A stretch of 64,000 nucleotides of DNA from Akkermansia muciniphila (GCA_945861565.1 CAMAUY010000002.1:48806-112805); one strand, 5' to 3'. Shown: positions 17,521 through 27,009, counted from the first letter of the stretch. Numbers and translations: made by a program. Notes: generated by a model not told the origin, from the letters alone.

Positions 17521-17898
17521 TCACCGCTGCTGCCCCAGCCAGAGCAAAAGGATGGGCGCCGACGTTCCGAGGCCGAGTGCCAGCCAGACGGGCCATCGCT
17601 GCCGCGTAAATTTGAAGGCCAGGACCAAGCCGAGCAGGGTGGAAACTATCATGGCCAGGGACATCGCCATCACGAGGGCTTGGAACGCTTTCGGAGATTG
17701 CCGCCGGACGTCGCCGCCACCTGGATAGATCTGATCCGTGTGAACAACACGGAATTTCTGCAGGAGCGACTCAGCCTCGGCCGCCGACTTAAGTCGCGCC
17801 GGATTCACCGTCTGGTACCCGCCAGACCCGATATAAAACAGGAGCAGCGGAGCGAAGAAAACTCCCAGGTATAGATGAAGCTTGCGGATGAATTTCAT
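17521..17898 (-). CDS. Small PepSY-associated membrane protein
   Basis: 125 residues. It starts with the PepSY-TM signature KFIRKLHLYLGVFFAPLLLFYIGSGGYQ (helix about 8-28), followed by a short periplasmic segment and two C-terminal helices (about 72-93 and 103-120). It is shorter than full PepSY-TM proteins. Its ATG overlaps the stop of the M42 peptidase gene (ATGA, 17895-17898), so the two are translationally coupled. Function is unknown; family members occur near iron-uptake or reductase systems. Confidence 0.75.
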   Translation of the reverse strand: MKFIRKLHLYLGVFFAPLLLFYIGSGGYQTVNPARLKSAAEAESLLQKFRVVHTDQIYPGGGDVRRQSPKAFQALVMAMSLAMIVSTLLGLVLAFKFTRQRWPVWLALGLGTSAPILLLWLGQQR

Positions 17899-18965
17899 AT
17901 TTGAATCTTGAACTCCTCACCCTTGTGAATCGATTGGGCAAATCCGGCCAGTAATTCGGGAATCACTTCGAGATCTTTGAGGCTCACAACCTCAACGGGC
18001 GAGTGCATATATCGCAATGGCAGACTGATCAAGGCACTGGGAATGCCGCCGCGGGTCCAGAAGATCGCGTCGGTGTCTGTGCCACTGCTGTTGCTCATGG
18101 CTTCGTACTGGAGGGCGATTCGCTTCCGGGCGGCAACCTGCTCGATACGGGAGACCACTTCGTGATGATTCGGCCCACCACGGGTCAGGGTCGGTCCTCC
18201 GCCCAGCTTGATTTCCCCGTGTTGACGCTGATCAATCGTGGGACAATCCGTCGCATGGGTGACGTCGACGACGAGGGCGACATCCGGTTTCAGCGAATAA
18301 GCGATCTGCCGGGCTCCGAGCAGCCCCACCTCTTCCTGGATGTTGGCGACGGCACAAACCTCGCACTCCAGCTTTTTCTCGCCTGCCTTGAGCATGCGAA
18401 ATGCCTCGGCGACTGCCCAAGTCCCGGCGCGGTTGTCGAACGCCCGAGCCACCGCCAGATCGTTCCGCAGGAACTCAAACTCGTCGCTGAGCGTGACCGG
18501 GTCCCCAATTCGCAGCAGCTTGAGCGCGTCCCGCTTGCTGGCCACGCCAATATCGATAAATAATTCGTGGATCTTGGGAGGCTTTGGATCGGTATCCGCT
18601 TTGGTCAGGTGAATGGCCACATTGCCCACCACACCTTTGATCGGGCCACCCTGCGAATGAATCGTCACGCGCTGTGCCTTGGTGATGGCAGGATCCACAC
18701 CCCCAGTCCGCCGCACATGGACAAAACCTTCCGGTGTGATGAAGTTCACCGTCATCGCAATCTCATCCGCGTGGGCTGCCAACATCACGCGCGGGCCTCC
18801 TCCCTTGTTCAACACCGCCACCGTGTTCCCGTAAGCGTCAGAAAATGTCTCCCCGGCAAACGGTTGGACATAATCCCGCCAAAGTTTGAGCCCGCGAGCT
18901 TCGTGACCCGTCGGGCTCGGTGTGTTGACGAGGGATTTCAGAAACTGAAGAGACTCAGGCCGCAT
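17895..18965 (-). CDS. M42 family metallopeptidase (glutamyl aminopeptidase/endoglucanase M type)
   Basis: 356 residues from the ATG at 18965, chosen because homologues begin near LQFLKSLVNTPSPTGHE; a start at 19031 would add 22 alien residues. Co-catalytic metal ligands are visible in MLAAHADEIAMTV (His), ARAFDNRAGTW (Asp), NIQEEVGLLGAR (catalytic Glu-Glu) and VVDVTHATD (Asp), with a last His in LPLRYMHSPVEVV. M42 enzymes are large cytoplasmic tetrahedral aminopeptidases that digest peptides. It is the first gene of a two-gene unit with the PepSY-TM protein. The pnp terminator overlaps its promoter region. Confidence 0.93.
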   Translation of the reverse strand: MRPESLQFLKSLVNTPSPTGHEARGLKLWRDYVQPFAGETFSDAYGNTVAVLNKGGGPRVMLAAHADEIAMTVNFITPEGFVHVRRTGGVDPAITKAQRVTIHSQGGPIKGVVGNVAIHLTKADTDPKPPKIHELFIDIGVASKRDALKLLRIGDPVTLSDEFEFLRNDLAVARAFDNRAGTWAVAEAFRMLKAGEKKLECEVCAVANIQEEVGLLGARQIAYSLKPDVALVVDVTHATDCPTIDQRQHGEIKLGGGPTLTRGGPNHHEVVSRIEQVAARKRIALQYEAMSNSSGTDTDAIFWTRGGIPSALISLPLRYMHSPVEVVSLKDLEVIPELLAGFAQSIHKGEEFKIQI

Positions 18966-18990
18966 GGACGCATCCTCGTCCAAAGACCCC

Positions 18991-19030
18991 AAAAGGGAAA
19001 AGAAAAAGGCGAGCCCGCAGGCTCGCCTCA
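18991..19030 (-). terminator. Rho-independent terminator of pnp
   Basis: GGCGAGC (19008-19014) pairs with GCTCGCC (19021-19027) around a 6-base loop. On the minus strand the stem is followed by TTTTTCTTTT. It lies 30-60 bases after the pnp stop and just before the M42 start. Confidence 0.85.
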
Positions 19031-19058
19031 AAACTCGGCATCCGAACCACCCCGCGAC

Positions 19059-21659
19059 TCAGGGAGTCGGGGAGGAGGACTGCGCCTTGTCCCGATCTTC
19101 CATCGCCGCCTTCCGCGAAAGGCGGATGCGATTCTTCTCATCCACTCCCAGAACTTTGACCCAGATCTCATCGCCTTCCTGAACGATGTCCGTGACCTGC
19201 TTCACCCGGAAATTCGCGAGTTCACTGACGTGGCACAATCCTTCCTTGCCGGGGAGGAATTCGACAAAACAGCCAAACTCCTTGATCGAAACTACCTTGC
19301 CCCGGTGAATCTTGCCAATCTCAACGCCTTCCGCCGGGTTTTCGGTCTCCGAACGGCTGTCTCGACCCCCACCACGCGGAGGACGCTGTCCGCGATCGCC
19401 TCCCCGATCTCCTCGAGCCCCCCCCCGGTCAGCGCCGCCACCCCGGTCACTCCGAGGTTCCGGGCGATCGGTGCGGGCAGGTTCCCGCGCTTCACGAGCG
19501 TCATTCCCCCGCGGCTCACCGGCCTGATCCGCTGCCGCCGCCACCGATTCACCGCGCTCCTCCATGGCCGCCTTGCGGCTAAGTTTGACGCGCCCTTTTT
19601 CGTCGACACCGATGCATTTCACCCAAATGTCGTCGCCCATCTTGACCACGTCCTCGACGCGGTTCACTCGTTTAGCCGACAGCTCGCTCACGTGGACAAG
19701 CCCATCCTGACCGGGGAAAACTTCCACAAAGGCACCGAATTCCTTGATGGTAACGACCCGGCCCTTGTAGACCTTGTTAATCTCGATTTCGGCACTGATT
19801 CCCTCGATCTCTCGCTTGGCGACCTCCATGCCTTCGGGAGAGACCGAAAAGATCTTCACCGTGCCGTCGTCCTCGATGTTAATCTCACACCCGGACTCGT
19901 CGACAATGCGCTTGATATTCTTGCCGCCGGGCCCGATCAGCGCCCCGATCTTCTCGGGATTGATCTTCATCGTGATGATGCGCGGCGCATACTTGCTGAT
20001 ATCAGCCCGTGGCTCCGCAAGAATGCCGTGCATGTGCTCGAGGATCTTGAGCCGCGCCACTCGGGCTTCCTCAATCGTCTCGGCCATGATGCGGTGCGAA
20101 ATACCAGGAAGTTTAAGGTCGAGCTGGAAACCGGTGATGCCATTTGCCGTTCCGGCGATCTTGCAATCCATGTCGCAGAATGCGTCTTCCCAACCCAGAA
20201 TATCGGTCAGCAACTGGTAGCGGGTGATCTTGTCCTGAGTGTCACTCTCTGTACAAATGCCCACGCTAATACCGGCGACGGGACGGATGAGCGGAACGCC
20301 CGCATCCATCAATGCAAGCGTGGCACCGCAAACACTTGCCATGGAGCTGGAACCGTTGGATTCCGTGATTTCGGAGGTGATTCGGACCGCGTACGGATAC
20401 TCGGCCAGCGGGATCATCGATTCCACCGAACGTTCCGCGAGCGCACCGTGGCCAATTTCTCGTCGACCCGGCCCTGCAATGCGGCCGGTTTCGCCCACCG
20501 AAAAATTCGGGAAATTGTAATGGAGGATGAACTGCTTCTTCGTCTGACCGCCGGTGTAGGAGTCGAAATCCTGAACATCGTCACTGGTGCCAAGCGTCGC
20601 GGTACACACCGATTGAGTTTCACCGCGCTGAAACAGCGAGGAGCCATGAGCACGGGGGAGGATACCAACCTCGCTATGCAAGGGACGAATATCGCGAAAT
20701 CCGCGGCTATCGAGACGCTTCTTGGCGTTCAGAATCAAACCGCGGACGGCTTCCTTCTGGATGTAGTACTGGAGATCTTTGAGGACGAATTCCGTGACGC
20801 GGGACGCGCCAAACTTTTCAACCAGCGCCGCCCCAACCTCGGTGAACACCGCTTTCGCCGCGTTCTCTCGGGCCAATTTTCCAGGGGTTAACAGGGCGGA
20901 TAGGATCCGTTCGCCCGAAAGCCCCTTCGCTTCCTTCAGGATATCGTCCGGAACGACTGTGACCTGGATTTCGCGCTTCTTCCGGCCGACTTTGGCCGCG
21001 AGTTCCTTTTGGGCCTCGATCATGGGAAGACACGCGGCCTGAGCGAACCGGAGTGCAGCCACGAAATCCTCCTCCGAGATTTCCTTCGCAGACCCCTCGT
21101 ACATCACCACATCCTCTCGATTCCCAACGTAAATCAGATCGAGATCACTGACTAACCGCTGCTCGTTCGTCGGATTGACCACGAACTGCCCGGCCACGCG
21201 CCCGACGCGAACGGCTCCGAGAGGACCATCCCAGGGAATGTCTGATACGGTCAGGGCGGCCGAGGCACCGAGGATGGAAAGAATGTCTGGGTCATTCTGT
21301 CCGTCGGCACTGAGCAACACGCTCTGAACCTGGACTTCATTGTACCAACCCTTCGGGAAGAGAGGGCGGATCGGCCGGTCCCCCAGTCGGCTGGTGAGAA
21401 TCTCCTTCTCGCTCGGACGGCCCTCTCGCTTGAAGTAGCCGCCAGGGAATTTCCCGGCCGCGGCGGCCCGTTCGCGATAGTCGACCGTCAGAGGGAAAAA
21501 TTCCTGACCTGGTTTCGCCTTGGAGGCGGCGACGGCGGCGGTGAGGAGGATCGTTTCACCGAGTTGAACCATGACGGCTCCGTCGGCTTGTTTGGCAATC
21601 TTGCCGGTTTCGATGGTGATCGTCTGACCACCCACTGTAATTGTTACTTTTGCAGACAT
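19059..21659 (-). CDS. pnp: Polynucleotide phosphorylase with duplicated S1 domain
   Basis: 866 residues from the ATG at 21659, against about 700 for ordinary PNPase. Two RNase PH domains are followed by KH (about 560-620, IGALIGPGGKNIKRIVDESG) and S1 (about 628-699). Then comes an Arg/Gly/Asp-rich disordered linker (about 700-778) and a second S1 (about 779-860). The two S1 units both contain GxVVxIKEFGxFVE and end in LSRKAAMEE/DR, so they are an internal duplication. PNPase degrades RNA 3' to 5' using phosphate, usually with RNase E and a helicase. It lies downstream of rpsO, the classical order, but an apparent terminator separates them. Confidence 0.97.
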   Translation of the reverse strand: MSAKVTITVGGQTITIETGKIAKQADGAVMVQLGETILLTAAVAASKAKPGQEFFPLTVDYRERAAAAGKFPGGYFKREGRPSEKEILTSRLGDRPIRPLFPKGWYNEVQVQSVLLSADGQNDPDILSILGASAALTVSDIPWDGPLGAVRVGRVAGQFVVNPTNEQRLVSDLDLIYVGNREDVVMYEGSAKEISEEDFVAALRFAQAACLPMIEAQKELAAKVGRKKREIQVTVVPDDILKEAKGLSGERILSALLTPGKLARENAAKAVFTEVGAALVEKFGASRVTEFVLKDLQYYIQKEAVRGLILNAKKRLDSRGFRDIRPLHSEVGILPRAHGSSLFQRGETQSVCTATLGTSDDVQDFDSYTGGQTKKQFILHYNFPNFSVGETGRIAGPGRREIGHGALAERSVESMIPLAEYPYAVRITSEITESNGSSSMASVCGATLALMDAGVPLIRPVAGISVGICTESDTQDKITRYQLLTDILGWEDAFCDMDCKIAGTANGITGFQLDLKLPGISHRIMAETIEEARVARLKILEHMHGILAEPRADISKYAPRIITMKINPEKIGALIGPGGKNIKRIVDESGCEINIEDDGTVKIFSVSPEGMEVAKREIEGISAEIEINKVYKGRVVTIKEFGAFVEVFPGQDGLVHVSELSAKRVNRVEDVVKMGDDIWVKCIGVDEKGRVKLSRKAAMEERGESVAAAADQAGEPRGNDAREAREPARTDRPEPRSDRGGGADRGGARGDRGGDRGQRPPRGGGRDSRSETENPAEGVEIGKIHRGKVVSIKEFGCFVEFLPGKEGLCHVSELANFRVKQVTDIVQEGDEIWVKVLGVDEKNRIRLSRKAAMEDRDKAQSSSPTP

Positions 21660-21849
21660 TTCATTGTGGCCGCCCGCCCCGAGAAACTTCAGTCGGCCGC
21701 CCAAACAATTGTTTAGGGTAGCAGAATGAAATCACCCGGGCTGGCCGGCATAAGTTTGACGCGACTTGGATACAGGAAGGCAGGCAGAACTCCGCGTGCG
21801 TCGACTTTACGGTGCTCCCACCCAGGACTTTGAAACCCGATGGAGCCTG

Positions 21850-21885
21850 CCCAAAGACAAAGCCGGGCACGAAGCCCGGCTCTCA
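21850..21885 (-). terminator. Rho-independent terminator of rpsO
   Basis: AGCCGGGC (21861-21868) pairs with GCCCGGCT (21874-21881) around ACGAA. On the minus strand it is followed by TTGTCTTT. It lies 8 bases past the rpsO stop and ahead of pnp, so pnp expression would need read-through or its own promoter in 21660-21850. Confidence 0.75.
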
Positions 21886-21889
21886 GAAA

Positions 21890-22171
21890 TCACTTGCGAA
21901 GCTTCAGCTTTTTCGTAATCGCCTGATACCGTTTCTCGTCCTTTTTATTCAGGTAATCGAGGAGGCATCGACGTTTGCCGACCATCATCAACAGACCCCG
22001 TCGGGAGCCGTGATCCTTCTTGTTTTTCTGCAGATGCTCCGTTAAGGAGTTGATCCGCTCGGTCAAGAGAGCCACCTGCACGTCGGCAGAACCGGTGTCA
22101 CGCTCATGAATCCGAAAATTTGTAATCGTCTTGGACTTTTCTTGCATTGCTTGGATTTCGGCGAGGCCCAT
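21890..22171 (-). CDS. rpsO: 30S ribosomal protein S15
   Basis: 93 residues from the ATG at 22171; an ATG at 22147 (85 residues) and a TTG at 22180 are also possible, and no clear ribosome-binding site decides. The S15 core [29 protein letters not shown] and [21 protein letters not shown] is fully conserved. S15 binds 16S rRNA helices 20-22 early in small-subunit assembly, and in many bacteria it controls its own mRNA. It is encoded upstream of pnp as in most bacteria. Confidence 0.97.
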   Translation of the reverse strand: MGLAEIQAMQEKSKTITNFRIHERDTGSADVQVALLTERINSLTEHLQKNKKDHGSRRGLLMMVGKRRCLLDYLNKKDEKRYQAITKKLKLRK

Positions 22172-22263
22172 CCCCGCCAACAGTCGTTAAACTTAAGAGA
22201 GAGGGACGCTAATTGGCACTCACTGGGCTGTAAAGACTTCTTTTTGGTTCAACCGAGGAGGGG

Positions 22264-24249
22264 TTAAGCGACCGCGGCGAGTCGCTGGCCGGTCGGTTTG
22301 GCCGCCAGGATCGACCGGACCCCCTCCATTATCTTCGGAACGGTCAATCCGTGCCGCTCGCGCAGATAATCCACCGTGGAGGCGTGCTCGATGAATGCGT
22401 CCGGCCAGGCGATGCGAACGACCGGCGTCTGGATGCCCGCTTCGCTCAAACACTCGAGCACAGCACTGCCATACCCACCCATTCCGACATGATCTTCGAT
22501 CGTCGCGACCACCTCAGCCGATTGCGCAAAAAACGCGTGCACGGCGGCATCCAGCGGTTTGAAGAATCGCGGGTTAATGACGGCGACGTCGCAACCCTGC
22601 GAGATCAGTTGCTCCGCGGCCTCCCGCGCCAGGCGCAACATCGGCCCAAGGCCGAACAGGGCGACCTTGGGGCCGCCGTTGTTGCTAAAGTTGCGGACCA
22701 CTTCGGCTTTGCCAATCTCGATCACGGCGGGCTGGTCCTTGACGGGAACTCCTTCGCCGTTGCCCCGCGGATAGCGAATCGCGACCGGGTGGGCCTGCAA
22801 CGTGGCCGTAAACATCATGTCTTGCAGCTCATCCTCGTTGGCCGGTGCCATGCCAATGATATTCGGCAGGCACCGCAGGTAGGCGATGTCAAACAATCCG
22901 TGATGCGTGGGGCCGTCGTTGGCGGAAAGCCCGGAGCGGTCCATGCAGAAGATGACAGGTAAATCCTGCAGGCAGACGTCATGGTGAATGCAGTCATAGG
23001 CGCGCTGCAGGAACGTCGAATAGATCGCGACGACCGGGTGAAACGACATGGTCGCCATCCCCGCCGCGAAAATCACCGCGTGTTCCTCGGCAATTCCAAC
23101 GTCGTAAAACTGCTTGGGCACAGCCTGTTCGAGCAATTTGAGACTCGTGCCACTCGGCATCGCAGCGGTGATCCCCACGACGCTCTTATTCCGCTCACAA
23201 AGCTTTACCATGGCGCGGCCGAAGACATCCTGCCAGAGCGGTGCGACGCCCGGTTTCGATGCCGGAGTGATGCCGGTATGGGCATCGTAAGGTCCCAGGC
23301 CATGAAATTTTTCGGGTGACTTCAACGCCGCGTCGAACCCCTTTCCCTTTTGCGTCAACACGTGGATGACCACGGGTTCATTGCAGGTCTTGGCAAACTC
23401 CAGCGTGCTGACCAGCAGGGGAATATTGTGTCCATCGACCGGGCCGAGGTAACGAATCCCGAATTCTTCGAACAGCAAGGGACTGCCATGCCCCCCCTTG
23501 CCATCCGCATCCAGGGCCGAGGGAGTGTGCTCCAAAGCGAGCGCTCCGGCCATTCCCTTCAGGGCCTCTTCGGCTTTCTGCCCAAGCATGGCCACGAGAT
23601 CGCCCTTGGGTAACTTCTTCAACCACGCGGCGAAGTCGCGGGTGATTCGGTTGTACCGCGGGCTCGTGGTTAGCTTCCCGAGGTAGGTCGCGACCGCACC
23701 CACGTTTTTAGCGATGCTAAACTCGTTGTCGTTCAATATACCGATGAACTTTTTTGTGGTGGATGCCACATTGTTCAGGGCTTCAAAGGAAATGCCGTTG
23801 GTCAGAGCGGCATCCCCAAAAATGCAGACCACATGCTCCCCGGAATTACGCTGGTCGCGGGCGGCACACATGCCCAAGGCGGCCGAGAGAGCCGTCCCGG
23901 CGTGACCGGCCCCGTAGCAGTCGTGCTCGCTCTCGGTCCGCAACGCGAACCCGTTCAAACCATCCGTGGTCCGAATCGTCCGGAAGCGGCTCTTGCGTCC
24001 GGTCAGCAACTTGTGGACATAAACCTGGTGGCTGACGTCCCACACGAATTTGTCCCTCGGCGTCTCGAAGCAGCGATGCAACGCCACCGTCAACTCCACG
24101 ACCCCAAGGTTGGGCCCAAGATGACCTCCATTCTTGGCCAGCCCGTCGATGAGCTCTCTGCGGATATCGGAAGCCAGTTCAGTCAACTGCTCCGGCGTGA
24201 GTTTCCTGACGTGTGATGGATGGTCAACCATTTCAAGATAGCGGCTCAT
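22264..24249 (-). CDS. dxs: 1-Deoxy-D-xylulose-5-phosphate synthase
   Basis: 661 residues from the ATG at 24249. The enzyme condenses pyruvate and glyceraldehyde-3-phosphate with thiamine diphosphate, the first step of the MEP isoprenoid pathway. SHQVYVHKLLTGR near 73, YGAGHAGTALSAALG near 112, NDNEFSIAKNVGA near 173 and DRSGLSANDGPTHHGLFDIAYLRCLPN in the pyrimidine domain are all typical. The cofactor motif, normally GDG, reads GDA (145-147, FGDAALTNG), which I believe also occurs in chlamydial relatives. It follows xseB on the same strand by 112 bases, a common pairing in bacteria. Confidence 0.95.
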   Translation of the reverse strand: MSRYLEMVDHPSHVRKLTPEQLTELASDIRRELIDGLAKNGGHLGPNLGVVELTVALHRCFETPRDKFVWDVSHQVYVHKLLTGRKSRFRTIRTTDGLNGFALRTESEHDCYGAGHAGTALSAALGMCAARDQRNSGEHVVCIFGDAALTNGISFEALNNVASTTKKFIGILNDNEFSIAKNVGAVATYLGKLTTSPRYNRITRDFAAWLKKLPKGDLVAMLGQKAEEALKGMAGALALEHTPSALDADGKGGHGSPLLFEEFGIRYLGPVDGHNIPLLVSTLEFAKTCNEPVVIHVLTQKGKGFDAALKSPEKFHGLGPYDAHTGITPASKPGVAPLWQDVFGRAMVKLCERNKSVVGITAAMPSGTSLKLLEQAVPKQFYDVGIAEEHAVIFAAGMATMSFHPVVAIYSTFLQRAYDCIHHDVCLQDLPVIFCMDRSGLSANDGPTHHGLFDIAYLRCLPNIIGMAPANEDELQDMMFTATLQAHPVAIRYPRGNGEGVPVKDQPAVIEIGKAEVVRNFSNNGGPKVALFGLGPMLRLAREAAEQLISQGCDVAVINPRFFKPLDAAVHAFFAQSAEVVATIEDHVGMGGYGSAVLECLSEAGIQTPVVRIAWPDAFIEHASTVDYLRERHGLTVPKIMEGVRSILAAKPTGQRLAAVA

Positions 24250-24361
24250 GGAAGATAAAATTAAAGGGTGTCGCGGAATGTAAACGATACTCGCTGGATA
24301 CTGGAGCCGCCTTCGAAAGCTCCCCAAGGGGCCTCCATCGCGGGATCCATTTCGATGGGAA

Positions 24362-24631
24362 TCAGTCGTGAGCGGGCTCCGTACCCGGCGAAAAGAGCGT
24401 AACGCTGAGTTCACCCTTGAGGCTTTCTTCAAGTTTCTGAATTTTCAGCTCCGCATCGGCGAGGCGACTCTGGCAAAGGCGGGCCAGACGGGACCCTTCC
24501 TCGTACTTGAGCAGCAACTGCTCCAGGGCAAGATCCTCGGATTCCATCGCTTCCACGATAGATTCCAACTTCTTCAAGGCCTCTTCGAACGGAGGCTCGT
24601 CTGCAGAGGCAGCTTTGGGGGCCTTCGACAC
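24362..24631 (-). CDS. xseB: Exodeoxyribonuclease VII small subunit
   Basis: 89 residues. The helical core PPFEEALKKLESIVEAMESEDLALEQLLLKYEEGSRLARLCQSRLADAE is the XseB signature. Several copies of it wrap one XseA large subunit to degrade single-stranded DNA. xseA is not in the window. It sits between the LysM protein gene and dxs on the same strand, probably within one transcript with dxs. Confidence 0.93.
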   Translation of the reverse strand: MSKAPKAASADEPPFEEALKKLESIVEAMESEDLALEQLLLKYEEGSRLARLCQSRLADAELKIQKLEESLKGELSVTLFSPGTEPAHD

Positions 24632-24704
24632 GTCTGGTACTTTTAAGGAAAAGGTGACGGCTGACTAGTACGGATTTCGGCCCAGCGGGAGGTGGGGTGC
24701 CCCT

Positions 24705-25388
24705 TCACTTGACGACGGGTATCTTTACCGTTTGACCAACAAAAACCTTCTTTGGGTCCTTCAATTTGGGATTGGCTTTCATCACATCGCTCAACTTCAC
24801 CTTCATTTCGTACTGCTTGTTGTACGCCGTGATGATTTCACCCAAGGTCTGATTGGCCTCAACTTTGTGCGGATAGTAGTCGCCCGAAAACTCACCCTTG
24901 GGAGGGGGGGTGTCCGGGGTCGAGGCCGGTTTCTCAATTCGGACCGGTTTCTCGGTGCCGACGGTCGATCGTGTGGAGTGGGACCCATCGATCGGGGTCG
25001 GCAGGGAGGGCAGCTTGCTCAATTCCCGAACTTCCCGAAGGATTAACTCCTTATCGTCACCACGCTTGCGGTCAACCTCCTGGACCTTCTCCACCACGGA
25101 ACGAAGTTCCTCCCGATTGACGTAGCCGGCGGTCATCCGCGCAACAGCATCTTTCAGCGCGAGGTTTTCAGCGCGCATCCCGCTCACCAGATCCCGCAAC
25201 TGGCGAACCTCGCGCTCGAGAAAGTCCTGACGTTGCTGGAGAGTTGAAATATCGGAGCGAATCATCTTTTCGGCCTCCTCCAACTCCTGACGGGCGGCGA
25301 TCAGATCAGCCCCGGTCAGATTCTGACCCTGCAGCGTTGCCCCGATCAGACTCGACCCGAGCGCCATTCCCACGAAAAATCGTTTCAT
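24705..25388 (-). CDS. Secreted coiled-coil protein with C-terminal LysM domain
   Basis: 227 residues from the ATG at 25388, which starts a signal peptide (MKRFFVGMALGSSLIGATLQG). A coiled coil covers about 30-130 (ARQELEEAEKMIRSDISTLQQRQ onward) and a Pro/Ser/Thr linker spans about 130-172. The C-terminal LysM module runs from YYPHKVEANQTLGEIITAYN to KVFVGQTVKIPVVK, so it probably binds peptidoglycan in the periplasm. No enzymatic motif is visible. It lies in the minus-strand run between pyrB and xseB. Confidence 0.85.
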   Translation of the reverse strand: MKRFFVGMALGSSLIGATLQGQNLTGADLIAARQELEEAEKMIRSDISTLQQRQDFLEREVRQLRDLVSGMRAENLALKDAVARMTAGYVNREELRSVVEKVQEVDRKRGDDKELILREVRELSKLPSLPTPIDGSHSTRSTVGTEKPVRIEKPASTPDTPPPKGEFSGDYYPHKVEANQTLGEIITAYNKQYEMKVKLSDVMKANPKLKDPKKVFVGQTVKIPVVK

Positions 25389-25461
25389 CAGGGCAACGTA
25401 GGAATCGCCAACCGCACCCCGCAAGTTTGGAATCAAGGAAGAATGGGCAGGTTCTTCACCA

Positions 25462-26400
25462 TCAAGCGGCGATCTCTTCCTGACGACCCCCGTTGATGAG
25501 GAAGAGAACGGCCATCCGTACGGCGAGCCCGTTGGCGACTTGGTCCAGAATAACCGATTGCGAACCATCCGCGAAGGAGTTGTCGATTTCGACGCCGCGA
25601 TTGATCGGACCCGGGTGCATGATCAACGCGTCAGGCTTGACCAGATGCCGACGGCTGTGATTCAGGCCGAACAAGCCCGCATATTCGCTGATACTTGGGA
25701 ACATGGTCTTCCGTTGTCGTTCATGTTGAATGCGCAGCAGGTTGATAACGTCGGCATCACGGATGGCACTCTCCAGATCCCAGGTCACCCGGCATCCTAA
25801 CTTTTCAAAAACCCGGGGCACGAGCGTTGGAGGACCACAGAGCGTTACGCGGGCACCGAGCTTGCGCAGCGCCCAAATGTTCGACCGGGCAACCCGACTG
25901 TAGAGGATGTCTCCCAGGATCGTTACGTTCAAACCGGCCACGCGACCCTTTTCCTGGCGAATGGTGAAAACATCCAACAAACCCTGGGTCGGATGCTCGT
26001 GCGCTCCGTCCCCGGCATTGATGATGTGGGCCTGCGCGAACCGAGCAAGAAAATGAGGAGCCCCACTGGCGCTGTGTCGAAGGATGATGAAATCCGCATT
26101 CAACGCCTCCAGGTTGCGTACGGTATCCTTGAGGGATTCACCCTTTTTCAAGGAGGACGCATCGGCTGAAAACTGGATTACATCCGCGCTTAATCGAAGC
26201 GCCGCCAACTCGAAGCTGATCCGGGTGCGGGTACTGGGCTCGACGAACAAATTCACTACTGTTTTGCCTCGCAAGGCCGGAACCTTCTTAATGGACCGTT
26301 CGCCCACGGTCTTGAAATGGGCCGCTGTGTCCAGCACCGCAGAGATCTCTTCCGCGGTCAGCGACTGCAGATCCAGCAGATGGCGGCGATTCCAAGGCAT
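25462..26400 (-). CDS. pyrB: Aspartate carbamoyltransferase catalytic subunit
   Basis: 312 residues from the ATG at 26400; a longer frame overlapping pyrR by 32 bases is less likely. Carbamoyl-phosphate-binding STRTR is at 56-60, SLKKGESLKDT at 83-93, the HPTQ motif at 136-139 and GDILYSRVARSN near 160. It makes carbamoyl aspartate, the first committed step of pyrimidine synthesis. No regulatory subunit pyrI is next to it. It is 52 bases downstream of pyrR, the regulator of the same pathway, and clearly in the same operon. Confidence 0.97.
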   Translation of the reverse strand: MPWNRRHLLDLQSLTAEEISAVLDTAAHFKTVGERSIKKVPALRGKTVVNLFVEPSTRTRISFELAALRLSADVIQFSADASSLKKGESLKDTVRNLEALNADFIILRHSASGAPHFLARFAQAHIINAGDGAHEHPTQGLLDVFTIRQEKGRVAGLNVTILGDILYSRVARSNIWALRKLGARVTLCGPPTLVPRVFEKLGCRVTWDLESAIRDADVINLLRIQHERQRKTMFPSISEYAGLFGLNHSRRHLVKPDALIMHPGPINRGVEIDNSFADGSQSVILDQVANGLAVRMAVLFLINGGRQEEIAA

Positions 26401-26452
26401 GGGATTTAACGGTACCGGCCGGTTCGAAACTGTCGCGGACCGGCGCTGTTCC

Positions 26453-26986
26453 TCATGACATTGCGTCCTCGACCAGGACTTCATCCCGTTGCGAATGCTC
26501 CGTCAAACGGACGTCGATGCGCTGGTTGGCTCGCGGGCTCGCCTTGACTCCCAAAAAATCAGCGGCGATGGGCAGTTCTCGCCCCCCGCGGTCGACCAGA
26601 ACGGCGAGTTGAATCCGGCGCGGTCGGCCAAAATCGTTCAGCGCATCCAGTGCAGCCCTTGCCGTGCGACCGCTGTAAAGCACGTCATCCACCAGCACAA
26701 TCGCTCGACCGGTGATATCCCCGGGAAGGTGGGTGGAGCGCATTACGAGGGTTCCGCGGGCATCCAAATCATCGCGGTGCATCGAAACATCAAGGGTCCC
26801 GTGCGGCACATCCCGCTGCCAGATCTCCCTCAGGATAAGGGCCAGACGACGGGCGAGATGAATTCCGCCGGCTTGAACGCCCACGACGATAACACCGTCT
26901 TCATCACCATTGCGCTCGGCGATTTGGTGGGCCATTCGGGTCAGAGCCCGTCCCAGGCTGGCCGCATCGAGCAGCACGTGACTCAT
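26453..26986 (-). CDS. pyrR: Bifunctional pyr operon regulator/uracil phosphoribosyltransferase PyrR
   Basis: 177 residues. The PRPP loop VLVDDVLYSGRTARAAL is at 97-113, IVVGVQAGGIHLARRL at 33-48 and MHRDDL near 69, all as in PyrR. In Gram-positive bacteria PyrR binds pyr mRNA to promote attenuation when UMP is high; it also has weak UPRTase activity. It precedes pyrB here, so a similar control of pyrB is likely, but I did not identify an attenuator structure upstream. Confidence 0.95.
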   Translation of the reverse strand: MSHVLLDAASLGRALTRMAHQIAERNGDEDGVIVVGVQAGGIHLARRLALILREIWQRDVPHGTLDVSMHRDDLDARGTLVMRSTHLPGDITGRAIVLVDDVLYSGRTARAALDALNDFGRPRRIQLAVLVDRGGRELPIAADFLGVKASPRANQRIDVRLTEHSQRDEVLVEDAMS

Positions 26987-27009
26987 AGTGAAAAACAGAC
27001 TCGAGGCCG

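Noticed and set aside
18567..20891. A 774-codon open frame on the plus strand
   Set aside because: It is antisense to pnp throughout, shows no family pattern, and its composition is that of the complement of a GC-rich coding strand.
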